Below are positions 42,353 through 53,823 of a DNA stretch of 64,000 bases, piece after piece. Location: NCBI RefSeq assembly GCF_003574315.2, contig NZ_AP025739.1, forward strand, positions 4,898,001 to 4,962,000. The letters are read 5' to 3'. Source of the DNA: Capsulimonas corticalis. GTDB taxonomy: Bacteria > Armatimonadota > Armatimonadia > Armatimonadales > Capsulimonadaceae. A model generated the notes under the pieces. The model was not told the origin of the DNA. It saw nothing but the letters and a program-made list of their open reading frames with translations, and searched no databases. A program made the translations under genes and the position numbers. How positions within the stretch are numbered: position 1 is the first letter of the stretch; each line of letters opens with the position of its first letter.

Positions 42353-43896
42353 GCTTTTTCCTTCGGTTTCGACTGAAAGGGCGCCAGTGATTTGCGGTCA
42401 ATTTCGACGATGGTCTTACGGTCGTCATCGTTCAATTTCGCGGCGCTTTCAAATCCCGCGCATACTTCGGCTGGAATAGAGGCCGACGCCTCCTGTACGG
42501 CGTACTCGGCGTCCGTCATCTGTTCCAACGGGACCTCGTCGAAGAGCCTGGCGGACAGCGCCAATAGGATAGCGATTTGTGCGGGCACGGTGACCTGGGA
42601 GTATTCCGGCTGCTGAAGGCAGGCGCGGATGCGCCGTCCGTGTTTGATCGACTTGAGAGTGTTTTCGTCTAGCCGCGCGCCAAACTTAGCGAATGCCTCC
42701 AGCTCTTCAAACTGCGCATAGGCGAGCTTGAGATCGCTGGCCACCGCGCGATAGGTCGCCCTTTGGGCTTTGCCGCCGACGCGGGACACGGATTTTCCGA
42801 CATCGACAGCCGGCAGCACGCCTAGTTCGAACAGCGATGGCGAGAGATAGATCTGCCCATCCGTGATGGAAATCAAGTTGGTCGGAATATAGGCGGAAAT
42901 GTCCTGCGCTTCGGTTTCGATAATCGGCAGAGCGGTGAGAGAACCTCCGCCGTGCTCGTCGGTGAGATGTGTCGCGCGCTCCAGAAGCCGTGAATGAATG
43001 TAGAAGATATCTCCGGGAAAGGCTTCACGGCCCGGGGGCCGCCGGAGCAGGAGGGAAAGCTCGCGATAGGCGCGGGCGTGCTGCGTGAGATCGTCGTATA
43101 CGATCAGCACATCCCGGCCTCTTTCCATAAAATATTCCGCAATGGTAGTTGCGGCGTATGGAGCGATGTACGTGAGACCCGGCGGATCGTTGCCTTCGCT
43201 GACGACAACGACGGTGTAGTCCATCGCCCCGTGCGCCCGCAAGGTAGCCACAGCCTTCGCCACGGCGGAGGCTCGCTGTCCGATGGCGCAATAGATACAT
43301 ACAACGTCCTGATCCCGCTGATTGAGAATCGAGCCGATCGCGATAGCGGTTTTCCCTGTCTGACGATCGCCCAAAATCAACTCGCGCTGCCCTCGGCCAA
43401 TCGGCAGAAGCGCATCAATGACTTTTATCCCTGTTTGGAGCGGGACAGTGACCGGTGCGCGGTCCATGATTGCCGGCGCCGGACGTTCGATGGGACGGCG
43501 TTCGTGGGCGTCTAACGAGCCGGCGTCGTCGAGTGGCCGGCCGAGAGGGTCAATGATGCGGCCCAGTAGCCCGTCGCCCACAGCTACATCGGTAACACGG
43601 CCCGTGCGCTCGACTTCGTCTCCCGCGTGCAGACGCCAATGCTCACCGAGGAGCACCACGCCGATTTCCTCTTCATCGACGTTGAATGCGACGCCAAGCA
43701 CGCCGCCGGCAAACTGAATTAACTCTTCGAAGCCGACCCCGGGAAGGCCGGAAACCATGGCGACTCCGGTAGAGACACGCGCGACCGCGCCTATCTCACG
43801 CGGCGTCAGGTTCGGCGTGAACTCTTCGCGTGCTTGACGGATATCGGCGAACCCCTGGTCGAAGCCGTCTTGCAAGCTTTCGGCTTTTCTTCTCAT
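42349..43896 (-). CDS. atpA: N-type ATPase alpha subunit
   Basis: This encodes 515 residues. ATG 43896 overlaps the atpF stop by 4 bases (ATGA); the open frame upstream to 44031 lies inside atpF and is not coding. It has the beta-barrel start, Walker A GDRQTGKT, the Walker B strand [19 protein letters not shown] and the [21 protein letters not shown] segment with the alpha-subunit signature near [14 protein letters not shown]. It provides the non-catalytic nucleotide sites of F1. The N-terminal helix that binds the stator is present ([21 protein letters not shown]). Confidence 0.95.
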   Translation of the reverse strand: MRRKAESLQDGFDQGFADIRQAREEFTPNLTPREIGAVARVSTGVAMVSGLPGVGFEELIQFAGGVLGVAFNVDEEEIGVVLLGEHWRLHAGDEVERTGRVTDVAVGDGLLGRIIDPLGRPLDDAGSLDAHERRPIERPAPAIMDRAPVTVPLQTGIKVIDALLPIGRGQRELILGDRQTGKTAIAIGSILNQRDQDVVCIYCAIGQRASAVAKAVATLRAHGAMDYTVVVVSEGNDPPGLTYIAPYAATTIAEYFMERGRDVLIVYDDLTQHARAYRELSLLLRRPPGREAFPGDIFYIHSRLLERATHLTDEHGGGSLTALPIIETEAQDISAYIPTNLISITDGQIYLSPSLFELGVLPAVDVGKSVSRVGGKAQRATYRAVASDLKLAYAQFEELEAFAKFGARLDENTLKSIKHGRRIRACLQQPEYSQVTVPAQIAILLALSARLFDEVPLEQMTDAEYAVQEASASIPAEVCAGFESAAKLNDDDRKTIVEIDRKSLAPFQSKPKEKA

Positions 43897-44723
43897 TGTC
43901 GAGACGCGCTTTCGTTCATAGGGAGAGCGCCGGCGTTCGCCTGTGCTGTTGTGATGGTTCCTGAGCCCTTCCGCGCAATAAGCTCGCCGACTCTGCTTTC
44001 CAGCGATATCAGATAATCCGCGATGCTCCACGCCAATTTCTGGCCGTTCGCTGTGAGTTCGACGCCGCCGATCAGATCTGGCGTCGTCTCGAATCGAACG
44101 GGAATATCGGAGGAGAACGTTTCGTTAAGTGCGTTTTGGATCGTCGCGCGCCCCTCCGCCGGCAGATCGAATGCGCTGCGTATTAACACTGGACTGGATG
44201 ATGTTTTGAGGGCGGCGCCAAGGCTTTCTTTCACCGGACCGGTTATGGCGCGCAAACGGCGAGCAAACACGTCCGTCATGCATAACTCCAGGCTTGTCGC
44301 CGCGAGATCCGCCAGCGTCTTTCGCGCGATGGCGAATACTTCCTGCTGAGTACTGAGGCGAATGGCTTGATTGAGGCTGTGGGCTTCGTTGAGGAGCATT
44401 TCCCGTCGTAGCGTGCTCTGGGCGTCGGCCGTCTTTCCTGCTTCCTCAATCAGGCGCTGACGTTCTGCGTTCGCGTCGTTCGTCGCCTGATTGAGAAGTG
44501 TGGCGCGCTGGGCGTCGAACTCCTCGTTTTTATGCTGATACTCATCGCGCTCCTTGTGGGCTTCGGCCATTTTCACTCCGGCGTCCGCGATCTGCGCGGC
44601 GATCCGCTTCTCACGCGAATCCACCGCGTCCAGGATCGGCTTATATAGGAAGCGTCTTAATAGCCAGACGAGTATGAGAAAGTTGAGCGTTTGAGCGATG
44701 ACGGTGAACCAGTCAATTAACAT
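43893..44723 (-). CDS. atpF: N-type ATPase b subunit with delta-like C-terminus
   Basis: This encodes 276 residues, about 100 more than a usual b subunit. Residues 1-28 are a membrane helix ([25 protein letters not shown]) and residues 30-150 a long charged coiled coil. The C-terminal part ([27 protein letters not shown]) resembles the delta subunit. N-ATPase operons lack a separate delta gene and none is found here, which fits this protein serving both stator roles. It starts 4 bases after the atpE stop. Confidence 0.93.
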   Translation of the reverse strand: MLIDWFTVIAQTLNFLILVWLLRRFLYKPILDAVDSREKRIAAQIADAGVKMAEAHKERDEYQHKNEEFDAQRATLLNQATNDANAERQRLIEEAGKTADAQSTLRREMLLNEAHSLNQAIRLSTQQEVFAIARKTLADLAATSLELCMTDVFARRLRAITGPVKESLGAALKTSSSPVLIRSAFDLPAEGRATIQNALNETFSSDIPVRFETTPDLIGGVELTANGQKLAWSIADYLISLESRVGELIARKGSGTITTAQANAGALPMNESASRQ

Positions 44724-44727
44724 GGAT

Positions 44728-45009
44728 CTACTTCCCTGTTGTCTGGGCGATGGCGTGGTTCCAGAACGGATTGGCGAAAATCAAAATCATCGAGATCACA
44801 AAACAATAAATCGCGATCGATTCGATCATCGCCAAACCGACGAACAGCGTTCGGGTGATCGTGGCGGCGGCGTCGGGCTGCTGAGCCAGTGAACTGAGCG
44901 CCGTCGAGACGGCTTTGCCTTCGCCGAGCGCGGGGCCGATACTTCCGACGGCGATCGTCAGGCCGGCGGTGCTGATTGAGGCGACGGCGATGAGCGTCAT
45001 GCTGTCCAT
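44728..45009 (-). CDS. atpE: N-type ATPase c subunit (rotor ring)
   Basis: This encodes 93 residues and two membrane helices. ATG 45009 has AAAGGA upstream; ATG 45000 is the alternative. Helix 1 has GPALGEGKA with Glu30 where the Na+-type Ilyobacter c subunit has a Gln. Helix 2 has MIESIAIY with Glu63, Ser64 and Tyr68, the pattern of a Na+-type site. Two carboxylates per subunit are a feature of N-type rings; whether the ion is Na+ or H+ cannot be told from sequence alone. The loop has the usual R/QQP (AQQPD). Confidence 0.94.
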   Translation of the reverse strand: MDSMTLIAVASISTAGLTIAVGSIGPALGEGKAVSTALSSLAQQPDAAATITRTLFVGLAMIESIAIYCFVISMILIFANPFWNHAIAQTTGK

Positions 45010-45038
45010 GGTGTGTCCTTTCGCGTTGCGTGAGAATC

Positions 45039-45734
45039 TTAAGTTCGGGGCGCAATCTCCAATATCGGTTCTTGCGTGCGCGTGGCGGCGGCGATATAAA
45101 CGGCCGCAAGGACGGTGAAGATATAGGCCTGCACCATTCCTGTGAGGAGACCAAGCGCCGTCATTACGATGGGAAAAACAAAAGGAGTGATGGTGAGCAA
45201 AATGCCGACGATCATCGCGCCGCTCATCATATTGCCGAAGAGACGCACTGCGAGCGCCAGCGTTCGGGAGATCTCGCTGATGATATTGAACGGCAGCATG
45301 ATCACGGTCGGCTCGGCGTAGGATTTGAGATAGCCTCCAATGCCCTGGTTCTCAATGCCGAAGAGAGGGACGGCTACGAATACGCACAGCGCCAGGGCGG
45401 CCGTGGTTGAGAGCGAACTCGTCGGCGGCTCGTAACCGGGGATGATTGTGCAGAGGTTCGCCGCAGCGACGAATAAAAACAGTGTGCCTAGAAAGCCGAG
45501 ATACCTTTTCGGATCGCCAAGGCCGATGTCTTCTATCTGTTTCACGATGCCGGTGACGAGAATTTCCAGGAGATTTTGCCAACGGGATCGTGTCAGATCC
45601 GTCGAGAGCTTTCGCGTGACCAATATCGATCCCGCCGTCAGCGCGAACATCAGCGCCCAAGTGAACACGATGGTGGCGTTCAGCTTGAGAAAACCATGCC
45701 GCCAGAAGATCATCTCGTCAGGGCTGAGATGCAT
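45039..45734 (-). CDS. atpB: N-type ATPase a subunit
   Basis: This encodes 231 residues and five or six membrane segments. The essential stator arginine is in SRTLALAVRLFGNMMSG; the last helix has GMVQAYIFTVLAAVYI with the conserved Gln. NLCTIIPGYEPPTSSLSTTAALAL is the conserved loop and helix before it. The subunit forms the half-channels that pass the ion to the c ring. Its start overlaps the end of atpR by 17 bases. Confidence 0.94.
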   Translation of the reverse strand: MHLSPDEMIFWRHGFLKLNATIVFTWALMFALTAGSILVTRKLSTDLTRSRWQNLLEILVTGIVKQIEDIGLGDPKRYLGFLGTLFLFVAAANLCTIIPGYEPPTSSLSTTAALALCVFVAVPLFGIENQGIGGYLKSYAEPTVIMLPFNIISEISRTLALAVRLFGNMMSGAMIVGILLTITPFVFPIVMTALGLLTGMVQAYIFTVLAAVYIAAATRTQEPILEIAPRT

Positions 45735-46038
45735 GTCTTGCCTCCCACGCGGCGCCGGGCGTGTTGGCTTCCAATCGCTTGGTTCGCTGCGAAACGATCA
45801 GGCGCGCGATGACAAATCCTAGGAGAGACGCCAGGGTTCGATCCCAGTGACTGCCGGAGACAAAATAGAATCCGATCAGGGCGATGCTCATTCGCGTCAT
45901 GAGGCTGCCGAAGAACCAGAATGCCGGGCGCTCGGATGCGATTCCCTTGCGAACCGTCCACCAGAGGCCTCCGAAAAAGATCGCGCCAAGCAGTCCTCCG
46001 GCGATACCCGCCGCGATCCGAAGCAGTATTTCATTCAT
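45718..46038 (-). CDS. atpR: N-type ATPase accessory membrane protein AtpR
   Basis: This encodes 106 residues. ATG 46038 follows AGGAGGACGCCC; the longer frame to 46116 lies inside atpQ. Three hydrophobic segments are seen (AAGIAGGLLGAIFFGGLWWTV; FGSLMTRMSIALIGFYFVSG; LASLLGFVIARLIV). The Arg in LMTRMS within the second helix is of the kind proposed in this family to face the c ring. AtpR occurs only in N-ATPases and helps c-ring assembly. It overlaps atpQ by 8 bases. Confidence 0.88.
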   Translation of the reverse strand: MNEILLRIAAGIAGGLLGAIFFGGLWWTVRKGIASERPAFWFFGSLMTRMSIALIGFYFVSGSHWDRTLASLLGFVIARLIVSQRTKRLEANTPGAAWEARHASQP

Positions 46039-46361
46039 GGGCGTCCTCCTGTTCCTCATGCATCGCTCGGTCTTCCTTAGCAACCCAATTCCACGCATTG
46101 AAGCAGCCAATTGCAAGTCCCGCCGCCAGCAGCGCCAGCGTCCAGGCGTGCTTACCTGGGTAGTGTTTGTCTAGCCAGAGGCCAAGCATCGCGCCAAACA
46201 ATGTAGGGACAACCACAGACCACCCGATCAGGCCCATCACGCCAAATCCGAGCCAGATAGTGTTTGGCGAGCGACGCCGCGCTTTGAGCTTGCGCGTCGC
46301 CTTTGCGCCGACCCGATCGGCGAATACCGCGCCATGCTTTGAGGCTTGCTTTGCCGGATCG

Positions 46362-46369
<8 letters not shown>
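46031..46369 (-). CDS. atpQ: N-type ATPase accessory membrane protein AtpQ (AtpI-like)
   Basis: This encodes 112 residues from ATG 46369; a TTG two codons earlier is possible. A basic N-terminal tail (KATRKLKARRRSP) precedes two membrane helices (TIWLGFGVMGLIGWSVVVPTLFGAMLGLWLD; TLALLAAGLAIGCFNAWNWVAKE), the plan of AtpI/AtpQ proteins. It overlaps the end of atpC by 8 bases. It is one of two extra subunits that define the N-type operon. Confidence 0.87.
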
Positions 46370-48692
<2,323 letters not shown>

Positions 48693-48727
48693 TTTTTAGG
48701 ATTTCCTGTTCGTTTCACGAATCTGCA

Positions 48728-49276
48728 TTACTCGCTCGAAGTCGGCAGCGGCGTCGTACACTGATAGGTTTCGCCATCCATGATCATGAAGCCGGTCACC
48801 GTCTCGGCCGGTCGGTGGACGATCACCAAGTAATCACCGGATTTGAGTCGGTCGTGGAATTTGAGCGCTTGATATCTGGGAATGCCGGCCGCCATCATCG
48901 CGTTGACGAGCGCGTTGAATCCGGCGCCGCCGACGGCGCCGGCGATCAGTCCCGCCAGCGGTCCGAGCACTGTTACCGCGCCAAACATCGGGAATACAAA
49001 GAACCCCATCGCTCCAGCCATCAATCCAAAGAAACCGCCGAACCAGGCGCCGGCTTCCGCTCCCGCGAGCGCCGCATCCGCCGGACGATAAAAGCCCTGG
49101 ACATCTTCCACCGTCTCGAAGTTGCGGCCGATCAGTGAGATTTGCCGTACTGGAACGCCATCCTCGACAAGAAGGCGCACCGCATCTTCTGCGGCGTTAT
49201 GATTGGAATAGAGCGTCGCGACGGTTTCGTCGGGCGCAGTGGATATTGCGCTTGGATTGGCGATTGTGCTGGACAT
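48728..49276 (-). CDS. Glycine-rich membrane stress protein (GSP17M-like), copy 2
   Basis: This encodes 182 residues, with about half identical to the protein at 48135 along its whole length (ETVATLYSNHNAAEDAVRLLVEDG; SLIGRNFETVEDVQGFYRPADAALAGAEAGAWFGGFFG; YLVIVHRPAETVTGFMIM). The same hydrophobic Gly-rich region lies in the middle. A tandem duplication is likely. The two copies are 35 bases apart and precede the N-ATPase genes on the same strand. No partner or substrate can be named. Confidence 0.8.
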   Translation of the reverse strand: MSSTIANPSAISTAPDETVATLYSNHNAAEDAVRLLVEDGVPVRQISLIGRNFETVEDVQGFYRPADAALAGAEAGAWFGGFFGLMAGAMGFFVFPMFGAVTVLGPLAGLIAGAVGGAGFNALVNAMMAAGIPRYQALKFHDRLKSGDYLVIVHRPAETVTGFMIMDGETYQCTTPLPTSSE

Positions 49277-49294
49277 GGAATGTGCTCCTGTGGG

Positions 49295-50332
49295 TTACGC
49301 TTCGATAATGACTTTGAGCGCATGCGTCTCGGCGGCGCGGCCAAAGATGTCGTAGGCGTCGAGGATTTGGTCCAGCTTGAATCGATGCGTGATCAGCCGG
49401 CCTGGATCGAGCTTCTTGGATTGCACGGTCTTCAGAAGCATGGGCGTCGTGACGGTATCGACTAGGCGGGTCGTGATGGTAATATTTTTGGCCCAGAGCA
49501 GTTCGAGGTGAAGATCGACTTTCACGCCATGCACGCCAACATTGGCGATGACGCCGCCTGGACCAACCAACTCCTCGCAGAGTAGAAAGGTTGCCGGTAT
49601 GCCGACAGCCTCAATTGCCGTGTCGACGCCTCGTCCGTCCGTGAGCGCTCGCACCTTCTCGGCCGCCTGCCCGTCCGCGCTGTTGATCGTTTGCGTCGCG
49701 CCGAACTGACGGGCGATCTCCAGGCGATTGTCATCCAGATCGATCATGATGATCTCGGAGGGAGAGTAAAACTGCGCCGTCAGGAGCGCAGCTAGTCCGA
49801 TTGGTCCGGCGCCCACGATGGCGACCGTCGAACCCGGCGCAACCTTGCCGTTGAGCACGCCGCATTCGAACCCTGTCGGCAGAATATCGCTGAGCATGAC
49901 CATCGCTTCTTCATCGGCTCCTGCTGGGATTGGATAAAGACTGGTGTCAGCGTGCGGAGTTCTGACATACTCGGCCTGAGTGCCGTCGATCTCATTACCG
50001 AGGATCCAGCCTCCCGTGGCGCAATGAGAATACATCCCGCGCCGGCAGTAGTCACATTTGCCGCAGGAAGAGATGCAGGAAATAAGAACACGGTCGCCCA
50101 CATGGAAGGCGGTGACGCCGCCGCCGATGGAGTCGACGATCCCAACACCCTCATGCCCGAGAATGCGGCCTGGAGCGCAAGTGGTGACATCGCCCTTCAG
50201 GATATGCAGATCCGTGCCGCAAATCGTCGTCTTCACGATTTTAACGATCGCGTCGCTGGGGGCCTGGATCTCCGGCTTCGGCCGGTCTTCGATCGCTTTC
50301 AATCCTGGTCCACGGTAAACGAGTGCCTTCAT
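49295..50332 (-). CDS. Zinc-dependent alcohol dehydrogenase family protein
   Basis: This encodes 345 residues. ATG 50332 follows AGGAGA, and the frame to 50455 has no better start. The catalytic zinc ligands are in CGTDLHILKGD and GHEGVGIVDSIG; the structural zinc loop is CISSCGKCDYCRRGMYSHC. The Rossmann motif is VAIVGAGPIGLAALL with DLDDNRLEIARQFGA, where the Asp suggests NAD rather than NADP. It fits the medium-chain dehydrogenase group that contains isopropanol and butanediol dehydrogenases; the substrate is open. It is the first gene of the minus-strand run leading to the N-ATPase operon, 18 bases upstream of the stress proteins. Confidence 0.9.
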   Translation of the reverse strand: MKALVYRGPGLKAIEDRPKPEIQAPSDAIVKIVKTTICGTDLHILKGDVTTCAPGRILGHEGVGIVDSIGGGVTAFHVGDRVLISCISSCGKCDYCRRGMYSHCATGGWILGNEIDGTQAEYVRTPHADTSLYPIPAGADEEAMVMLSDILPTGFECGVLNGKVAPGSTVAIVGAGPIGLAALLTAQFYSPSEIIMIDLDDNRLEIARQFGATQTINSADGQAAEKVRALTDGRGVDTAIEAVGIPATFLLCEELVGPGGVIANVGVHGVKVDLHLELLWAKNITITTRLVDTVTTPMLLKTVQSKKLDPGRLITHRFKLDQILDAYDIFGRAAETHALKVIIEA

Positions 50333-50472
50333 CGGTATTCTCCTGAATTTGTCTGTCGCATGAGCGCGGTGATTCATCAATGATCTTTGAACTGAGTATG
50401 AAGATTCCAACTTTAGAGCGCATCCGCCTAATGGCCGATTGTCCGCAAAAAACATTTCTGGTTCATGTTAAC

Positions 50473-50490
50473 GATAATTGGAGATAATTG
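50473..50490. promoter_or_regulatory. Direct GATAATTG repeats in a divergent AT-rich intergenic region
   Basis: GATAATTG occurs at 50473 and 50483, one turn apart, within a strongly AT-rich patch between the divergent genes at 50332 and 50526. This 193-base gap probably holds promoters for both. A weak plus-strand promoter could be TTGGAG with TAATAA after 18 bases. Confidence 0.35.
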
Positions 50491-50525
50491 TAATAGATTG
50501 TTAATAATTATTAAGGACGGTAACT

Positions 50526-51011
50526 ATGACAGACAGAGGAACGCATGCTCAGGAAATGAATAAGGAAGTTCAGCACTCGAAGACCCAGGCGGATGCGCTC
50601 GCGCTTCGCGGGGTGGGGGAGCGCACGCTGCGCCGGACCGAGGATCGGCTGAGCGACGAGCAGGCCGCACTGTTCGCCCGGATGCGCGACGAAGGCGCGA
50701 AGATCTGCGTGGATGAGATCCCCGGTGTGGCTTCGGACGACCCGGCGGCGCTGAACGCCTTTTTGAGCGCCCGTCTGGCGCGCGGCCGTGAAGTCTCTCG
50801 ATCCGGCGCGATCGATTTTCTTCGGCTGCCGCGCGTGGCCCGGACCACCGCGCTTCGCAGCATCGCCGGCGGGCATATCGAGCGGATCGCCAGCCATGTG
50901 GACAAAACTCATCACTTCTATGGATTGACCGACAGCGGATTAGCCCTGCTGGCGCAGCACCAGACGGTCAAACGACAGGCGGCGGCGCGTTTGGCGAAAG
51001 CGACGAAATAG
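50526..51011 (+). CDS. Protein of unknown function, possible winged-helix fold
   Basis: This encodes 161 residues from ATG 50526, with AAGGA 7-8 bases upstream. I do not recognise the family. The first 80 residues are charged and helical with many Arg and Ala. The segment SGAIDFLRLPRVARTTALRSIAGGHIERIASH followed by FYGLTDSGLALLAQH looks like a winged helix, since the last part resembles the wing end of MarR-type proteins. That is inference only. It is the first gene of the plus-strand signalling block and lies 78 bases before the histidine kinase. Confidence 0.65.
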   Translation: MTDRGTHAQEMNKEVQHSKTQADALALRGVGERTLRRTEDRLSDEQAALFARMRDEGAKICVDEIPGVASDDPAALNAFLSARLARGREVSRSGAIDFLRLPRVARTTALRSIAGGHIERIASHVDKTHHFYGLTDSGLALLAQHQTVKRQAAARLAKATK

Positions 51012-51089
51012 TTCGCGCTTGCTTCTTTCGGGACGCTCTCCTCTTCCTTCCAACGGAAAGTATTGGGTCCCGGCGGCGAGACAGAAACG

Positions 51090-52997
51090 ATGACACGCGC
51101 GCCAGACGACTCGGAACGCCGGAATATCTCCCCTCCACCCTCCACGGAACTGGAAGCATCGTCCCTTAAGGCGATCCTTGCGCATTCCGACGACGCGATT
51201 TTCTGCAAGACACTGGACAATATCGTCACCCTTTGGAGCCGCGGCGCCGAGCGCGTCTACGGCTACAGTTCCGAGGAGATGATTGGACAGTCCATCGATC
51301 GCCTGCTTCCCGCCGACCGCCCTAGCGAAACAAACGAGCTCATGGCGCGCGTCGCCGCCGGAGAACAGATCGAACACTTTGAGACGTTCCGGATGACACG
51401 TTCCGGAGCGCGTATTCCCATGCTTTTGAACTTGACGCCATTGCGGGACGCGGCGGGGCGCATTGTCGGCGCCGTGACCATTGCGCGCGACACATCGGCC
51501 GCGAAGCAGGCGGAAGCGAACGCGCGCGAAGCGGATGAGCGGCTGAAGCCCCTGGAAAAACAGGGGCGAGACCATACGGTCGTGCTGGACACGGCGAACC
51601 GGGTCGCCCTCGGGGTTTTGTCCCAGCTGACGGGCGTGGAGGCGCTTCGGCATATTGCCGGCGCCGCGCGGACATTGGCCGGGGCGCGCTACGCGGCGAT
51701 CGGCGTGGCGCGCTTGGACGGGAAAGGTCTGTCGGAGTTCGTGACCGTCGGGCTGTCGCCGGAGGATGAAGCGCGGCTCGGCCAGCGGCCGGACGGGCTT
51801 GGCGTTTTAGGACATTTGCTGCATCGCTGCGAGCCGCTGCGAATCGATTCCCTGGCGTCTCATCCTTCCTCGGTCGGCTTTCCGCCAAACCATCCGCCCA
51901 TGGAGAGCTTTTTGGGCGTGCCGATCTGCCGTGGCGACGCCGTGGTGGGAAGCCTCTACCTGACCAACAAGGAAGGCGGCGGCGCATTTACCGAAGCCGA
52001 CGAAATCGCGGTGCAGGCGCTGGGCGCGTATGCGGCGGTGGCGATCAATAGCCTGGAGATGATCGCGCGGCAGCGCGGTCTGGTGCGTGGATTGATCGCC
52101 GCTCAGGAGGATGAGCGGCGGGCTGTCGCTTACGATCTGCATGACGGCCTGACTCAGTACGTGATGGCCTCCCAGGCGCATCTGGAATCGTTTCGCCAGG
52201 CCAAGGCGGGGGGCGAAACGGAAAGAGCGGAACGCGAGTTGGATCAAGGGCTCGGATATCTGAAGGACGCGGTCAGTGAATCGCGGCGCATGGTGAACGG
52301 CCTGCGCTCGCTCGCGTTAGACGATCTGGGATTGGCGGGCGCATTGGAGCAGCATCTTGGAGAAGAAAAAGTCCGGGCTGGATGGGCGCAGGCGGAGTTC
52401 GTGCACAACATTGCGGGGCGCCGGTTCGACCAGACGCTGGAGACCGCTGTGTACCGAGTGGCGCAGGAAGCGCTGACGAACGCCCGCAAACACGCACAGG
52501 CGCGGCGTGTCCGATTATTGCTGCTGTTAGAAGAGGATGGCGCGGGCGGCGCGGCGCGGCTGAGTCTGGAGGTGCGCGACTGGGGGCGGGGCTTTGTCCC
52601 GGAAAAGATCGCCGCCGACGCCGGGCGCGTCGGGCTGCACAGTATGTCGGAGCGCGTCGGCCTCTTGAACGGTGTCTACCAGCTTGTCGCCTCGCCCGGC
52701 GAGGGATCCACCGTGCGCGCGCGCTTTCCGCTGGTCGAGGCGCAGGGCGGCGAAGACGAGACGCGGGTGGATTCCGATCCTCTGAAGACGCCGCTGTCGT
52801 TTGTGGCGGCCACTGCGGGACAGGAATCCCAGGAGCTCCGGGAGCTGAACAGCGAAATGCGTCAGATCAACGAACAGCTTTTGATCAACGCATTGAAGCA
52901 GCAAGCGCTCGCCGACAAGAGCCGCGCCGGCGCCGCCAGGCGGCAAGACATGGGTTTGCATCGAATACGCCCCTTTCGACGTATCCGTCTTCTCTGA
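51090..52997 (+). CDS. PAS-GAF sensor histidine kinase (NarL/DegS type)
   Basis: This encodes 635 residues. ATG 51090 is preferred to TTG 51063. Residues of about 35-145 are a PAS domain (AILAHSDDAIFCKTLDNIVTLWSRGAERVYGYSSEEMIG), 150-175 a coiled linker, 175-330 a GAF domain (MESFLGVPICRGDAVVGSLYLTNK). The HisKA_3 helix has His351 in AYDLHDGLTQY, and the ATP-binding part at about 440-550 has RVAQEALTNARKHAQA, DWGRGF and GLHSMSERV. No membrane segment is seen, so it is a cytoplasmic sensor. After the kinase comes an odd tail of about 60 residues with ELNSEMRQINEQLL, a linker motif like that in the phosphatase at 60181. The response regulator gene follows directly. Confidence 0.9.
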   Translation: MTRAPDDSERRNISPPPSTELEASSLKAILAHSDDAIFCKTLDNIVTLWSRGAERVYGYSSEEMIGQSIDRLLPADRPSETNELMARVAAGEQIEHFETFRMTRSGARIPMLLNLTPLRDAAGRIVGAVTIARDTSAAKQAEANAREADERLKPLEKQGRDHTVVLDTANRVALGVLSQLTGVEALRHIAGAARTLAGARYAAIGVARLDGKGLSEFVTVGLSPEDEARLGQRPDGLGVLGHLLHRCEPLRIDSLASHPSSVGFPPNHPPMESFLGVPICRGDAVVGSLYLTNKEGGGAFTEADEIAVQALGAYAAVAINSLEMIARQRGLVRGLIAAQEDERRAVAYDLHDGLTQYVMASQAHLESFRQAKAGGETERAERELDQGLGYLKDAVSESRRMVNGLRSLALDDLGLAGALEQHLGEEKVRAGWAQAEFVHNIAGRRFDQTLETAVYRVAQEALTNARKHAQARRVRLLLLLEEDGAGGAARLSLEVRDWGRGFVPEKIAADAGRVGLHSMSERVGLLNGVYQLVASPGEGSTVRARFPLVEAQGGEDETRVDSDPLKTPLSFVAATAGQESQELRELNSEMRQINEQLLINALKQQALADKSRAGAARRQDMGLHRIRPFRRIRLL

Positions 52998-53014
52998 AAA
53001 ACAAGAAACGAAGA

Positions 53015-53713
53015 ATGCGATGGACGAATGCGATGAATAATGCGCCCACTCTCAAACCTCCAAGCGCGCCGATGGTGGATGTGATGCTCGTGGACGACCA
53101 CGCGATCTGGCGCGGCGGCGTGCGCAGCATGCTGGAGGGAAGCGAGTTCCGCGTGGTGTCCGAGGCGGCTTCGGGGCGCGAAGCGCTGGAAGCCGCCTGC
53201 CGGACGCGCCCTCGGCTGATCCTTCTGGACATCCGAATGGCGGGCGGCGATGGGCTGGACGCGCTCCAGTCCCTGAAAAGGGATTTGCCGAGCGCGGCCG
53301 TGATCATGCTGACGACTTATGACAACCCAACCTATATGGCCCGCGCGGTGGCGGGCGGGGCCGCCGGATATCTGCTCAAGGGGGTTGATCTTGCCGATCT
53401 GCTCTGCGCTCTGCGCGCCGTCACGAAGGGAGAAATGCTGCTCCTGCCCGAGGATCTGACGCGCGCCCTGCGCGATCTCCGTCCCGACTCCGCCGGCGCG
53501 GAAGATCTGATCGAGCCGCTGACAAAGCGGGAGGAAGAGGTCTTGCGCCTCGTGGCGACCGGGCTGCCAAATCGTCAGATCGGGACCATCCTTTTCATCG
53601 CGGAGAGCACGGTGAAGTCGCATGTCGAGCATATTATCGGCAAACTGGGCGTCTCCGATCGTGTCCAGGCCGCCGTTTGGGCCGCGCGGCATGGCGTGAT
53701 GGAAACGCCTTGA
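53015..53713 (+). CDS. NarL/FixJ-family response regulator
   Basis: This encodes 232 residues from ATG 53015; ATG 53033 is also possible and no strong ribosome site decides. The receiver domain has VDDHAIWR, the phosphate-accepting Asp72 (numbered from 53015) in LILLDIRMAGG, TTYDN and the conserved Lys in YLLKG. The LuxR-type helix-turn-helix at about 163-225 is TKREEEVLRLVATGLPNRQIGTILFIAESTVKSHVEHIIGKLGV. It starts 17 bases after the kinase stop and is its obvious partner. The frame is open far upstream within the kinase gene, which is shadow. Confidence 0.92.
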   Translation: MRWTNAMNNAPTLKPPSAPMVDVMLVDDHAIWRGGVRSMLEGSEFRVVSEAASGREALEAACRTRPRLILLDIRMAGGDGLDALQSLKRDLPSAAVIMLTTYDNPTYMARAVAGGAAGYLLKGVDLADLLCALRAVTKGEMLLLPEDLTRALRDLRPDSAGAEDLIEPLTKREEEVLRLVATGLPNRQIGTILFIAESTVKSHVEHIIGKLGVSDRVQAAVWAARHGVMETP

Positions 53714-53823
53714 CCGGCACAACCGGCCATTTCGCGGATTGTTTGTTCCGCGCCACTCGCCTATACTAAGCCTCATTATCGGTCCGCAAGTTTTCCGTTT
53801 TGCGCCGTAAATTGAGGAACGCC

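Noticed and set aside
52382-53014. N-terminal extension of the response regulator frame into the kinase gene
   Set aside because: The added 211 residues are low-complexity Arg/Gly/Ala sequence from another frame of the kinase; the receiver domain begins just after 53015.
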